64,000 nt of DNA from Vreelandella titanicae BH1. Lineage in GTDB: Bacteria; Pseudomonadota; Gammaproteobacteria; Pseudomonadales; Halomonadaceae. The stretch covers positions 1 to 64,000 of the forward strand of contig NZ_AOPO01000010.1 of the NCBI RefSeq assembly GCF_000336575.1, written 5' to 3'. Made by a program: the position numbers and the translations under genes. How positions within the stretch are numbered: the stretch's first letter is position 1; each line of letters starts with the position of its first letter. Below, in pieces: positions 32,898 through 42,458 of this stretch. The notes under the pieces were generated by a model. That model was not told the origin of the DNA and made no database searches. It saw only the letters and a list, made by a program, of their open reading frames with translations.

Positions 32898-35309
32898 ATG
32901 CAGCAGAACGCCGAACAGACACAATGTCTACCCCTTTTGCCATTGCGCGATGTGGTTGTTTATCCGCAAATGGTCATCCCCCTTTTTGTAGGTCGTGAAA
33001 AGTCTATCCAGGCGCTCGAAGCGGCGATGGAGGCTGATAAACGTGTGCTACTGGTGGCTCAGCGTGAAGCGTCTCAAGATGAGCCTGACAATGCGGATCT
33101 TTACGCTATGGGCACCGTGGCCGATATCATGCAACTGCTTAAGTTGCCTGATGGCACGGTCAAGGTACTCATTGAGGGGAATTTCCGAGCGGATGTTCTC
33201 AATGTCGAAGAGAATGCCGCAGGCTACACCCAGGCGTATTTAACGCCCCGAGAGAGTGAACCGCTGACCAGTCGTGAGCAGGAAGCACTGGTGCGCGTGT
33301 TGCTCAATCAGTTCGAGCAGTACGTCAAACTCTCCAAAAAAGTCCCCAACGAAGTGCTTAATTCGCTGTCGGGGATTGAAGATCCAAGCCGCTTGGTGGA
33401 CACCATTTGTGCCCACCTGTCGCTTAAAATTGGCGACAAGCAAGAGCTGCTTGAGATGGATCGGGTGCGCGATCGTATTGAGCACCTGATGGCGCTGATC
33501 GAATCTGAAATCGACCTACTGCAAGTAGAGAAGCGCATCCGCTCGCGGGTCAAAGAGCAGATGGAGAAGACTCAGCGCGAGTACTACCTCAATGAGCAGA
33601 TGAAAGCTATCCAGAAAGAGATGGGTGAGCTGGATAATGTGCCCAACGAGGCTGAGAAGTATGAGCTGGCGATTAAAGAGTCCGGTATGCCGAAAGAGGC
33701 GTCCGAGAAAGCGACTCAAGAGCTCAATAAGCTTAAAATGATGGCCTCAAACTCCGCTGAAGCGACCGTAGTGCGCTCCTACCTGGATTGGTTAGTCGCT
33801 GTTCCATGGAAAAAGCGTACCCGGGTAAAGCATGATCTCGTCAAAGCGCAGCAGGTGCTCGATGAAGATCATTACGGCCTGGAGGAGGTTAAGGCGCGCA
33901 TCCTGGAATATCTTGCCGTACAGAAGCGCGTGCGCAAGATGAAAGGCCCAGTGCTATGTCTCGTTGGGCCGCCCGGGGTGGGCAAGACCTCGCTTGGCCA
34001 GTCCATTGCCCGTGCCACCAATCGCAAATATGTGCGTTTGGCCCTGGGTGGGGTACGCGATGAGTCGGAAATTCGCGGCCATCGGCGCACCTATATTGGT
34101 TCATTGCCAGGCAAGTTGATGCAGCGGATGAGCAGAGCAGGGGTTAAAAACCCGTTATTTCTTTTGGATGAGGTCGACAAACTGGGCATGGATCATCGCG
34201 GTGACCCTGCCTCTGCGCTGCTCGAAGTGCTTGATCCTGAGCAGAACAACAGCTTTAGCGATCACTATCTGGAGCTTGACTACGATCTCTCCGAGACGCT
34301 GTTCATCTGTACCGCTAACTCGATGAATATCCCTAGCGCCTTGCTTGACCGTATGGAGATTATTCGTCTGCCGGGTTACACCGAGGATGAGAAGCTGGCG
34401 ATCGCTAAGCGCTACTTATTGCCTAAGCAACTAGCCGCGAACGGTTTAAAAGGCGATGAGTTAACGCTCGAAGACAGCGCGCTTTTAGAGCTTATTCGCT
34501 ACTATACCCGCGAAGCGGGTGTGCGTGAGCTGGAGCGGCAGATTGCCAAAGTGTCGCGGAAGGTACTGCGTGAGCGGCTTGAGAAAGAGCGTGACCCGCA
34601 AGCCGCCCAAACAGGGCAGAGCTTAACGGCTGAGCAAATTGAGCACTACGCGGGCGTACGTCGCTATAGTTACGGTTTGGCAGAGCAAGACGACCAGATC
34701 GGCCGAGTGACAGGCCTTGCCTGGACATCGGTGGGCGGCGAGTTACTCAACATCGAGTCTGTCGTGACGCCGGGTAAAGGGCGAATTAACAAGACCGGTT
34801 CACTTGGCGATGTAATGAAAGAGTCGGTGAGTGCCGCTCATACGGTAGTGCGCGCCAGGGCAGAAGCGTATGGCATTGACCCCGAACGGTTCGAAAAAGA
34901 GGACCTGCATATCCACGTTCCTGAAGGGGCAACACCTAAAGATGGGCCCAGTGCAGGTATTGCCATGGTGACGGCGATTGTTTCCGCATACACCCAGCGT
35001 GCGGTACGCTGCGACGTGGCAATGACCGGTGAAGTCAATCTGCGCGGTGAGGTATTACCGATAGGCGGATTGAAGGAGAAATTGCTGGCAGCCCGCCGCG
35101 GTGGTATAAAGACAGTGCTAATTCCTGAGGAAAACCGCCGTGATCTCAAGGAAGTACCTGACAATATCAAAGGTGCATTGGATATTCGTCCGGTACGTTG
35201 GATAGATGATGTCTTAGCCGTAGCGCTAGCTGATAAGGTAGAAGACGGTGCGCCATTGAAAAGTACCGAAGCATCGTTTAGTAATACCGTTGTTGCTAGT
35301 ACCCATTAA
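32898..35309 (+). CDS. lon: ATP-dependent protease Lon
   Basis: An 803-aa protein of normal family length. N-terminal substrate-recognition domain (LPLLPLRDVVVYPQM), AAA+ module with Walker A GPPGVGKTS, and a C-terminal peptidase with the Ser-Lys dyad S685 (PKDGPSAG) and K728 (43 residues on, as in E. coli S679/K722). ATG at 32898 with GAGGA. The frame is open 21 codons further upstream, but that stretch contains the AGTACT repeats and is not family-like. Confidence 0.97.
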   Translation: MQQNAEQTQCLPLLPLRDVVVYPQMVIPLFVGREKSIQALEAAMEADKRVLLVAQREASQDEPDNADLYAMGTVADIMQLLKLPDGTVKVLIEGNFRADVLNVEENAAGYTQAYLTPRESEPLTSREQEALVRVLLNQFEQYVKLSKKVPNEVLNSLSGIEDPSRLVDTICAHLSLKIGDKQELLEMDRVRDRIEHLMALIESEIDLLQVEKRIRSRVKEQMEKTQREYYLNEQMKAIQKEMGELDNVPNEAEKYELAIKESGMPKEASEKATQELNKLKMMASNSAEATVVRSYLDWLVAVPWKKRTRVKHDLVKAQQVLDEDHYGLEEVKARILEYLAVQKRVRKMKGPVLCLVGPPGVGKTSLGQSIARATNRKYVRLALGGVRDESEIRGHRRTYIGSLPGKLMQRMSRAGVKNPLFLLDEVDKLGMDHRGDPASALLEVLDPEQNNSFSDHYLELDYDLSETLFICTANSMNIPSALLDRMEIIRLPGYTEDEKLAIAKRYLLPKQLAANGLKGDELTLEDSALLELIRYYTREAGVRELERQIAKVSRKVLRERLEKERDPQAAQTGQSLTAEQIEHYAGVRRYSYGLAEQDDQIGRVTGLAWTSVGGELLNIESVVTPGKGRINKTGSLGDVMKESVSAAHTVVRARAEAYGIDPERFEKEDLHIHVPEGATPKDGPSAGIAMVTAIVSAYTQRAVRCDVAMTGEVNLRGEVLPIGGLKEKLLAARRGGIKTVLIPEENRRDLKEVPDNIKGALDIRPVRWIDDVLAVALADKVEDGAPLKSTEASFSNTVVASTH

Positions 35310-35352
35310 GCTGTTAAAGTCCTCGCTGGTCTTTAATTTTACTTAATATGTG

Positions 35353-35380
35353 CCCGCTGCTTTGGGTAGCGGGTATTTCG
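35353..35380 (+). terminator. Weak hairpin after lon
   Basis: CCCGCT and AGCGGG pair around a 9-nt loop, followed by TATTTC. It may terminate lon transcripts ahead of the hupB promoter; the U-tract is poor. Confidence 0.35.
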
Positions 35381-35392
35381 CGGCATGGTTGC

Positions 35393-35422
35393 TTGACAGA
35401 TGTTTCAAGGCATTGCTATAAA
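35393..35422 (+). promoter_or_regulatory. Sigma-70 promoter of hupB
   Basis: A perfect -35 TTGACA (35393-35398) and -10 TATAAA (35417-35422) with an 18-base spacer, about 80 bases before the hupB start. The strongest promoter match in the window. Confidence 0.78.
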
Positions 35423-35503
35423 ACGCAGCTATGCTTTGATCGTCGTATCCATCGGTGACCATGCCGTTCAGAGCCATTTTTTGAAACAGTCAAGGGGTGA
35501 AGA

Positions 35504-35776
35504 GTGAATAAGTCCGAGCTGATTGAAGCCATTGCCGCGTCTGCAGATATTCCGAAAGCAGCGGCAACCCGCGCATTGGATGCCATGGTGGAGTCTGTCA
35601 CCGATAGCCTTAAGAAAGGCGAAAGCGTATCTCTGGTAGGTTTTGGTACCTTCGCGATCAAAGAGCGTGCTGCTCGTACTGGCCGTAACCCACAAACGGG
35701 TCAGCCAATCCAGATCAGTGCCGCCAAAGTACCCAGCTTCAAAGCAGGTAAAGCGCTGAAAGACGCCGTCAACTAA
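35504..35776 (+). CDS. hupB: DNA-binding protein HU-beta, GTG start
   Basis: A 90-aa HU protein: [42 protein letters not shown] and the C-terminal [12 protein letters not shown]. The start is GTG with AAGGGGTGA just upstream; no ATG is available that keeps the conserved N-terminus. Located between lon and ppiD as in E. coli. Nucleoid-associated and DNA-bending. Confidence 0.96.
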   Translation: MNKSELIEAIAASADIPKAAATRALDAMVESVTDSLKKGESVSLVGFGTFAIKERAARTGRNPQTGQPIQISAAKVPSFKAGKALKDAVN

Positions 35777-35800
35777 TTTGACCGCGTTTGCTGTAACCTA

Positions 35801-35838
35801 ATGGGCGCATCGCATTGGCGATGCGCCCATGTTATTTT
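35801..35838 (+). terminator. Hairpin terminator after hupB
   Basis: A perfect 13-bp stem ATGGGCGCATCGC / GCGATGCGCCCAT with loop ATTG, followed by GTTATTTT. A strong stem but an interrupted U-tract; it may let some transcripts reach ppiD. Confidence 0.75.
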
Positions 35839-35902
35839 CTGGCCCACTTTTTATTTGGGTTGAGCGGGCCGATCTGTTTGGCTGTGACTATCTGAGGCTA
35901 GC

Positions 35903-37723
35903 ATGCTGCAAAGTATTCGAGATGGCTCCAGGAGCTGGGGTGCCAAAATTATTATCGGTGTCATGGTCGCGGCCATGGCACTTTTCGGGATTGAGTCACT
36001 GTTTGGGCTTTTTGGCAGCGATCCGGACGAAGTGGCGAGCGTCAACGGACAGCCGATTATGCGTCAGCAAGTTGAGCTAGAGGTTCAGCGCGCGCTGCGT
36101 TCAGGACAAGTGCCGCCTGAGCAAGAGCGTGCCTTGCGCAACGATATACTTGACCAGCTTATCACGCAGCAACTGCTGTCCCAGTATGCAGAAGAGGGTG
36201 GTTTTGCCGTTTCTGAACAGCAGTTGGATCAGTTAATTGTCAGCCTGCCGGAATTTCATGATCAGGATGGCCGTTTCTCTGCAGAGGTATTCCGAAATCG
36301 TCTCGCCGGTGCTGGCTATACGCCGATCTCCTTTCGTGAAGAGTTGCGCGTCGATATCCAGCGCCAGCATTTACAGCAAGGCTTAGCCTTCAGTGATTTT
36401 AGCCTGCCGAACGAGCAAGAGCGCCTGGCCGAATTACAGCGCCAGCAGCGTAGTTTTCGCTATATAGTCTTGGATGGCGACGATGTGGACGCTGATATCA
36501 GCGTTAGCGATGACGATCTCCAAGCATATTACGATGCCCACCAGGAGCGCTATGAACGCCCGGAACAGGTGCGTCTTGAGTATGTGCTGATTGACCGTCA
36601 GGCCATGGCAGAGGGTCGTGACGTGGATGAAGAGGCCCTGCGTGACGCCTGGCGCGAGAAAAATCGCAATGCTGACCGCCGTGTGTCGCATATCATGATC
36701 ACCTTTGGTAATGAGCGCACCCGCGATGAAGCGCAGCAATTAGCCGAGACCGCTCGGGAAGCACTGGACAGCGGTGATTCGTTTACAGATACCGCCTTGC
36801 GCTATTCTGACGACACGGCCAGCGCAGAAGAGGGCGGTGATCTTGGTGTGATCAGCCGTGGCTTCTTTGGTGAGGCCTTTGATGAAGCGGCCTTTGGTCT
36901 CGAAGAGGGTGATGTATCCCAGCCTGTTGAGTTGGATAACGCTTTCCACATTATCCAGGTGACGGATATTCAGGGCCCTACTTTTGAAGAGCAGCGCGAT
37001 GAGCTAGCGCGGGAAGTGGCACTACGTGACATTGATGATGAGTTTAACCAGCGGGTTCAACAACTGATCGACGAGAGCTTCGCTGCCGACGACTTGCAGA
37101 GCGTTGCCGATGAGCTCGGTCTAACGCTGCAGGAGAGCGATTGGCTTGCTCGTGATGATGAGGCTGACGGAGTGCTATCTGAGCCTGGGGTAATGTCGGC
37201 GGCCTTTAGCAACGACGTATTTGAAGAGGGCTACAACAGCGAAGTGATTGAGCTGGATCAGGATCGTCGCCTGGTACTGCGGGTTGCTGAGCAGCGTGAT
37301 GCGACTCTGCTGCCGCTTGATGAAGTGCGCGAGGACGTTGAAATGTCAGTGGCCGCAGAACAGCAGCAAGAGGCGCTGCGTGAAGAGGCACAGGCACTGG
37401 TTGCAAGTTTGCGAGACGGTCAGTCGGCAGATGTTGATTGGCTAGAAGCCAACAGCGTAAGCCGCCAAGCCGATAGCACTGTGCCTCAGCTGATTGTTCA
37501 GGAAGCCTTCCGCATGGAGCGACCTGAAGAGGGTGAGAGCGTCTATCGCACGGTTGAACTGCCGCAAGGAGTGGCTGTGGTAGCGCTTGATAGCGTCAGT
37601 GTAGGTGAGGTCGATGAGCAGATGGAGACATTTGTTGCGCAAATGGCCGAGCAGTTGCGTGCCCAATCGGTATTGCAGGGATTGATTGATGACCTGCGCA
37701 GCGATGCCGATATAGAGCGCTAG
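35903..37723 (+). CDS. ppiD: Periplasmic folding chaperone PpiD (SurA/PpiD family)
   Basis: 606 aa. A single N-terminal transmembrane anchor (about 13-36) after MLQSIRDGSRSWGAKIIIG, a SurA-like N-domain (about 40-190), and a parvulin domain (about 250-360) with RRVSHIMITFG, AEEGGDLGVISRG and FHIIQVTDI. A second divergent helical region follows. Very rich in Asp and Glu, consistent with a halophile periplasm. It works at the SecYEG exit on nascent outer-membrane proteins. Confidence 0.93.
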   Translation: MLQSIRDGSRSWGAKIIIGVMVAAMALFGIESLFGLFGSDPDEVASVNGQPIMRQQVELEVQRALRSGQVPPEQERALRNDILDQLITQQLLSQYAEEGGFAVSEQQLDQLIVSLPEFHDQDGRFSAEVFRNRLAGAGYTPISFREELRVDIQRQHLQQGLAFSDFSLPNEQERLAELQRQQRSFRYIVLDGDDVDADISVSDDDLQAYYDAHQERYERPEQVRLEYVLIDRQAMAEGRDVDEEALRDAWREKNRNADRRVSHIMITFGNERTRDEAQQLAETAREALDSGDSFTDTALRYSDDTASAEEGGDLGVISRGFFGEAFDEAAFGLEEGDVSQPVELDNAFHIIQVTDIQGPTFEEQRDELAREVALRDIDDEFNQRVQQLIDESFAADDLQSVADELGLTLQESDWLARDDEADGVLSEPGVMSAAFSNDVFEEGYNSEVIELDQDRRLVLRVAEQRDATLLPLDEVREDVEMSVAAEQQQEALREEAQALVASLRDGQSADVDWLEANSVSRQADSTVPQLIVQEAFRMERPEEGESVYRTVELPQGVAVVALDSVSVGEVDEQMETFVAQMAEQLRAQSVLQGLIDDLRSDADIER

Positions 37724-37758
37724 AGTCGCTTAAGCCCAAGTTAAAAACAGCAAGAGAC

Positions 37759-37789
37759 AAAAAAGCCGATCACATGATCGGCTTTTTTT
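37759..37789. terminator. Bidirectional terminator between ppiD and lpxH
   Basis: AAAAAAGCCGATC and GATCGGCTTTTTT pair around ACAT, with an A-run on one side and a T-run on the other. It can terminate ppiD (plus) and the ppiB-lpxH transcript (minus), which converge here. Confidence 0.92.
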
Positions 37790-37806
37790 ATACTCGTAAA
37801 TTGCGG

Positions 37807-38580
37807 TCAGGAATCAGGTAATTCCGTTAAAGAGAACTGACGTAGTCGGGGCGCAGTATGGTCGGCGCGCTCAATGATAATATCCCAGCCGTGCTGGGCA
37901 TCCCAGTCGCCTAGTACATAGCGCTTGGCAGGCACGTCTTCAACCGTCAAGTCATGTACTCTGGGGCGGTGGGTGTGACCGTGGATCATGGTAGTCAAGC
38001 CATGGTGCTCCATCAGCGCAATGACTTCTTGTGGCGTCACATCCATAATCGCTTCAGCTTTATTAGCATTGGCTTCGCCAGATTGAGTACGCAAGCTTTG
38101 CGCAAGTGCTACACGTTGTTCCAAAGGTAGCGCAAGCATCTGCGCCTGCCACTCTGGATTGCGCGACTGCTTGCGGAAAGCCATATACGCTTCATCCTGA
38201 GTACACAAACTATCGCCATGTAGCAGTAAAACGGGAATGCCTTGGATTTCCACTTCCTCAATATCCGGTAGCAGAAATGCCTGGCACGCATTTATAAAGC
38301 GTTCGCCCAGCAGAAAGTCTCGGTTGCCGTGCATTAGGTACACCGCAGTACCGTCGCTGCTAAGTCTGCGCAAATGGCGAATTACTTCATGTGCAACAAC
38401 GCTAAGCGGATGTGTATTGGCGTCCAGTAGATCATCGCCAATCCAGGCATCGAAAAGATCCCCAAGAATATAAAGCGCGTCGGCTCCTGGAGCAGTGTGC
38501 TCTAAGTAGCGGTAAAACCCCTGATTGATCTCGGGGGTATCGCTACTTAGATGAAGGTCGGCAACAAGCAGTGTGCGCAT
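37807..38580 (-). CDS. lpxH: UDP-2,3-diacylglucosamine diphosphatase
   Basis: A 257-aa calcineurin-like phosphoesterase with the LpxH metal motifs LLVADLHLS, YILGDLFDAWIGDD, MHGNRDFLLG, LLLHGDSLC and MIHGHTHRP. It cleaves UDP-diacylglucosamine to lipid X in lipid A synthesis at the inner membrane. The ATG at 38580 has GGGAG upstream; a longer frame runs back over the ppiB stop and is not conserved-looking. Second gene after ppiB, 13 bases apart. Confidence 0.95.
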   Translation of the reverse strand: MRTLLVADLHLSSDTPEINQGFYRYLEHTAPGADALYILGDLFDAWIGDDLLDANTHPLSVVAHEVIRHLRRLSSDGTAVYLMHGNRDFLLGERFINACQAFLLPDIEEVEIQGIPVLLLHGDSLCTQDEAYMAFRKQSRNPEWQAQMLALPLEQRVALAQSLRTQSGEANANKAEAIMDVTPQEVIALMEHHGLTTMIHGHTHRPRVHDLTVEDVPAKRYVLGDWDAQHGWDIIIERADHTAPRLRQFSLTELPDS

Positions 38581-38593
38581 AAGGCTCCCGGCG

Positions 38594-39094
38594 TTATTCC
38601 GCGTCTTTGACGTACGCGCGCTCGATAATGACATCTTCGGAGGGGACGTCGGCGTGCATGCCGCGGCGAGACGTGGCTACGTTTTTAATCTCATTGACCA
38701 CATCCATCCCGTCAACGACTTCGCCAAATACCGCATAGCCCCAGCCTTGAAGGCTTTTACCGCTGTGATCAAGAAAACTATTATCGCCCACATTGATAAA
38801 AAACTGCGCAGTGGCAGAGTGGGGATCCTGGGTGCGTGCCATGGCCAGGGTGCCAACGGTATTTTTCAAGCCGTTGTCGGCTTCGTTGTCGATAGGGTCG
38901 CGGGTCGGCTTTTGGTTGAACTCCTTATCGAAACCACCCCCTTGCACCATGAAGCCGTCAATGACGCGATGGAACAGGGTGCCATCATAAAACCCGTCGC
39001 GCACATACTGTTCAAAATTCGCCGCACTAATTGGCGCTTTTTCGTGGTTAAGAGCGATGGTGATGTCACCGTGGTTCGTTTGTAATACGATCAT
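38594..39094 (-). CDS. ppiB: Cyclophilin-type peptidyl-prolyl isomerase (cytoplasmic)
   Basis: 166 aa without a signal peptide. Cyclophilin motifs [33 protein letters not shown] and [14 protein letters not shown] are present. ATG at 39094 with AGGAA upstream rather than the longer in-frame ATG at 39112. Operonic with lpxH; divergent from glnS. Confidence 0.93.
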   Translation of the reverse strand: MIVLQTNHGDITIALNHEKAPISAANFEQYVRDGFYDGTLFHRVIDGFMVQGGGFDKEFNQKPTRDPIDNEADNGLKNTVGTLAMARTQDPHSATAQFFINVGDNSFLDHSGKSLQGWGYAVFGEVVDGMDVVNEIKNVATSRRGMHADVPSEDVIIERAYVKDAE

Positions 39095-39126
39095 AGATAA
39101 ATTCCTGTTCAATAAAGGCGTTCGCC

Positions 39127-39157
39127 TTGGCGCTGTGCATCGGCGTCACGTTATAAT
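39127..39157 (+). promoter_or_regulatory. Candidate promoter of glnS
   Basis: A perfect -10 TATAAT (39152-39157) with TTGGCG at 39127-39132 as a -35 at a long 19-base spacing. Transcription would start near 39164, giving a leader of about 86 bases containing the short upstream ORF. Confidence 0.5.
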
Positions 39158-39199
39158 AGCGGTTTTGCCCTGCACCGCGAAGGGCCATAGGAGTATCCT

Positions 39200-39253
39200 A
39201 TGTCCTCACGGCGCAGCACGCCATCCACCACGAGGTTATCAACACCATCATGA
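39200..39253 (+). CDS. 17-codon upstream ORF overlapping the glnS start
   Basis: It reads [17 protein letters not shown], from ATG 39200 to TGA 39251-39253, which overlaps the glnS ATG as ATGA. AGGAG lies six bases before its ATG, whereas glnS itself has only a GAGG 15 bases away, too far to be efficient. The inverted repeat ATAGGA-GTA-TCCTAT (39187-39201) holds both that ribosome-binding site and the first two bases of the start codon. A regulatory leader that couples translation into glnS is inferred; the peptide has no glutamine codon. Confidence 0.45.
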   Translation: MSSRRSTPSTTRLSTPS

Positions 39254-40929
39254 CCAACGAGACCACCCCAGCGCCGAACTTCATTCGCAACCAAGTACGC
39301 GACGAAATCGAGGGCGGCCAGGTCACTAAAATCGTGACGCGCTTCCCCCCGGAGCCCAATGGCTTCCTGCATATCGGCCATGCGAAGTCGATCTGTCTAA
39401 ATTTCGGGTTGGCGGAGCAACTGGGTGGCGAGTGTCATCTACGTTTTGACGACACCAACCCTGCCAAAGAAGAGCAGGCTTACATCGATGCGATCAAAGA
39501 GGACGTCAGCTGGCTAGGCTTTGAATGGGCAGGCCCGGTGCGTTTTGCGTCTGACTACTTCGACCAGCTCTATGCCTGGGCGCAGCACTTAATGCGTGAA
39601 GGCAAAGCCTACGTTGACGACCTGTCGCCGGATGAAATCCGCGAGTATCGCGGCAGCCTGACGGCGCCGGGTAAACCCAGCCCTTATCGCGAACGCAGCG
39701 CCGAGGAGAACCTGGATTTGCTCGCGCGTATGCGTGAAGGTGAGTTTGGCGAAAGTGAAAAGGTCGTGCGCGCCAAGATTGACATGGCCTCACCCAATAT
39801 CAATCTACGCGACCCGATTATTTACCGTATTCGTCATGCCAGCCATCACCAGACTGGCGACAAGTGGAAAATCTATCCCTCTTACGACTTCACCCATGGT
39901 CAGTCGGATGCTATTGAAGGTATTACCCACTCGATCTGCACCCTGGAATTTGAAGATCACCGCCCGCTGTACGAGTGGTTTTTAAATAATCTGCCAGTAC
40001 CCGCGAAGCCGCGCCAGATCGAATTTGCACGGCTGAATCTCGACTACACCCTGACTTCCAAGCGTAAGCTGAAGCTGCTGGTGGATGAACAAATCGTCGA
40101 TGGCTGGGACGATCCGCGGATGCCGACGATCTCCGGCATGCGTCGCCGTGGCTATACGCCCGCGTCAATTCGTAAATTCTGCGAGATGATTGGCGTCACC
40201 CGTGCCGACGGTGGCCTGGTGGATATCGCCATGTTGACCCACGCCATTCGCTCGGATCTTGAGGACAATGCCCCGCGCGCCATGTGTGTGTTAAAGCCGC
40301 TGAAAGTCGTGCTCACCAACGTGCCGGAAGATCACCAGGAGGTGTACGAGGTTCCTGGCCACCCCGCCCGTGAAGATATGACGGTGCGTCAGGTGCCGTT
40401 TAGTCGCGAGCTGTATATCGACCAAGACGACTTTATGGAAGACGCGCCTAAAAAGTTCTTCCGCTTGGCACCCGGTAAAGAAGTACGCCTGCGCAATAGC
40501 TACGTGATTCGTTGTGATGAGGTGTTCAAAGACGCCGCCGGTGAGATCAGCGAACTGCACTGTTCGGTGGATTTCGATACGCTGGGTAAAAACCCCGAAG
40601 GGCGTAAGGTCAAAGGCGTTATTCACTGGGTCAGCGCTGCACACGGCGTGCCAATGGAAGTGCGTCTTTACGACAACCTGTTCACCGTTGAGCAGCCTGA
40701 TCGCGATAAAGATGTCGATTTTCTAGAGCATCTTAATCCGGAGTCGCTGGTCGTTTGCCAAGCCATCGGAGAGCCAAGCTTAGCCTTCGCAACGCCCGAG
40801 TCACGCTTCCAGTTCGAGCGCGTCGGCTACTTCTGCGCTGACCGTCACGACTCTACGCCAGAGCATTTGGTGTTTAACCGTACCGTGGGGTTGAAAGATA
40901 GCTGGGCTAAAATCAAGCAGAAGGGCTAA
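39250..40929 (+). CDS. glnS: Glutaminyl-tRNA synthetase
   Basis: A 559-aa class I synthetase. HIGH motif in [23 protein letters not shown], and a KMSKS-equivalent LTSKRKL (E. coli has MSKRKL, so the Met is replaced by Thr). C-terminal beta-barrel anticodon-binding domains from about residue 340. Forms a tandem with cysS seven bases downstream. Translation probably depends on the overlapping upstream ORF. Confidence 0.96.
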   Translation: MTNETTPAPNFIRNQVRDEIEGGQVTKIVTRFPPEPNGFLHIGHAKSICLNFGLAEQLGGECHLRFDDTNPAKEEQAYIDAIKEDVSWLGFEWAGPVRFASDYFDQLYAWAQHLMREGKAYVDDLSPDEIREYRGSLTAPGKPSPYRERSAEENLDLLARMREGEFGESEKVVRAKIDMASPNINLRDPIIYRIRHASHHQTGDKWKIYPSYDFTHGQSDAIEGITHSICTLEFEDHRPLYEWFLNNLPVPAKPRQIEFARLNLDYTLTSKRKLKLLVDEQIVDGWDDPRMPTISGMRRRGYTPASIRKFCEMIGVTRADGGLVDIAMLTHAIRSDLEDNAPRAMCVLKPLKVVLTNVPEDHQEVYEVPGHPAREDMTVRQVPFSRELYIDQDDFMEDAPKKFFRLAPGKEVRLRNSYVIRCDEVFKDAAGEISELHCSVDFDTLGKNPEGRKVKGVIHWVSAAHGVPMEVRLYDNLFTVEQPDRDKDVDFLEHLNPESLVVCQAIGEPSLAFATPESRFQFERVGYFCADRHDSTPEHLVFNRTVGLKDSWAKIKQKG

Positions 40930-40936
40930 AACAAAC

Positions 40937-42343
40937 ATGGATAGCCATATGCATATTTACAATACGCTGACGCGCCGCAAAGAACCTTTCACCCCACTGG
41001 AAGCGGGTAAAGTGAGCATGTATGTCTGCGGCATGACGGTGTATGACTACTGCCACCTAGGGCACGCTCGCGTCATGGTCGCCTTTGATGTCATCACCCG
41101 CTATCTTCGAGAACGCGGCTATGACGTTAACTACGTGCGCAACATTACCGATATCGACGATAAGATCCTCAAGCGCGCGGACGAAAATGGCGAAAGTATC
41201 ACTGCGCTGACAGAGCGCATGATTGATGCCATGCACGAAGACGAGGCGCGCCTATTTGTATTGCCGCCCAGCCATGAGCCCCGCGCCACCGGCCATATCG
41301 ACGATATCGTGGCAATGATTGAAACGCTGATTGAAAAAGGCTTTGCCTACGCGGCCGATAACGGTGATGTCTACTATCGGGTGCGCAAATTCGCTGATTA
41401 CGGCAAGCTCAATAACCGCCAGTTAGACGATATGCGTGCAGGCAGCCGGGTTGATGTGGATGTTCATAAAGAAGACCCGCTCGATTTCGTGCTCTGGAAG
41501 GCAGCCAAACCGGGGGAGGCGCACTGGGCGTCGCCCTGGGGTAACGGCCGGCCTGGCTGGCACATCGAGTGCTCGGCGATGTCGACCTGCTGCCTGGGTG
41601 ACACTTTCGATATTCATGGCGGCGGGCCGGATTTAACCTTTCCACACCATGAAAATGAGATCGCTCAATCCGAGGCGGCCACTGGCAAAACCTACGTCAA
41701 TACCTGGATGCACGCAGGCGCTGTGCGGGTGAATCAGGAAAAGATGTCCAAATCCCTGGGCAACTTTTTCACCATTCGCGACGTGCTGGCCGAGCACGAC
41801 CCAGAAGTGGTGCGTTTTCTGCTGGTGGCGAGTCACTACCGTAGCCCGATCAACTACTCGGTTGATTCACTGACCGAGGCGCGTAAATCGCTAACGCGCT
41901 TGTACACCGCGCTGGAAGGTCTTGAGCTAGGCGCGGCAAATAGTGATGACGCTTCGGCTTACCGTGAGCGCTTTACTCAGGTAATGGATGATGACTTCAA
42001 TACCCCCGAAGCTTTGGCGGTGATGTTTGAGCTGGCTCGCGAGGTCAATCGCGCCAAGCAAGAACAGCCTAATGAAGCTGCCAAGCTGGCGGGCGAGTTA
42101 AAGCAGCTTGGGTCAGTTTTGGGGCTTCTTCAGCAAGAGCCACAAACGTTCTTAAAAGGCACGCAGCAGCAGGGTATGCCGCTCAGCGAGAGCGAGATCG
42201 AAGCGAAAATTGCTCAGCGCATTGAGGCTAAGGCGAATAAAGACTTCGCCCAAGCGGATGCGATCCGCGATGAGCTTGCCGCTTTAGGGATTATTCTCAA
42301 GGACTCCCGAGAAGGCACGTCTTGGGTATTAGAAGCACCTTAA
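40937..42343 (+). CDS. cysS: Cysteinyl-tRNA synthetase
   Basis: A 468-aa class I synthetase with zinc ligands (C in [18 protein letters not shown] in [13 protein letters not shown]), HLGH as the HIGH motif, and [16 protein letters not shown]-type helical domain from about 350. ATGs at 40937 and 40949 are both possible; the second gives the more usual N-terminus ([14 protein letters not shown]). Same operon as glnS. Confidence 0.95.
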   Translation: MDSHMHIYNTLTRRKEPFTPLEAGKVSMYVCGMTVYDYCHLGHARVMVAFDVITRYLRERGYDVNYVRNITDIDDKILKRADENGESITALTERMIDAMHEDEARLFVLPPSHEPRATGHIDDIVAMIETLIEKGFAYAADNGDVYYRVRKFADYGKLNNRQLDDMRAGSRVDVDVHKEDPLDFVLWKAAKPGEAHWASPWGNGRPGWHIECSAMSTCCLGDTFDIHGGGPDLTFPHHENEIAQSEAATGKTYVNTWMHAGAVRVNQEKMSKSLGNFFTIRDVLAEHDPEVVRFLLVASHYRSPINYSVDSLTEARKSLTRLYTALEGLELGAANSDDASAYRERFTQVMDDDFNTPEALAVMFELAREVNRAKQEQPNEAAKLAGELKQLGSVLGLLQQEPQTFLKGTQQQGMPLSESEIEAKIAQRIEAKANKDFAQADAIRDELAALGIILKDSREGTSWVLEAP

Positions 42344-42396
42344 CCCAAAAACCTTCATCTCTCGTTGGTGGCTTATGCGCTAACTTAAACGCTGAT

Positions 42397-42421
42397 GGCT
42401 CTTATAATGACTATAAGAGCC
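42397..42421. promoter_or_regulatory. Perfect 10-bp inverted repeat containing TATAAT before the osmoprotectant operon
   Basis: GGCTCTTATA and TATAAGAGCC flank ATGAC, 38 bases before the binding-protein ATG. The left arm and spacer contain TATAAT (42403-42408), which could be a -10 box, so the palindrome would be a repressor site over the promoter. It could instead be a cysS terminator, but no T-run follows on the plus strand. No good -35 was found. Confidence 0.5.
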
Positions 42422-42458
42422 TCGGTCGTTTAAAGCCCACTTCAAAAGGAATTCAAAG

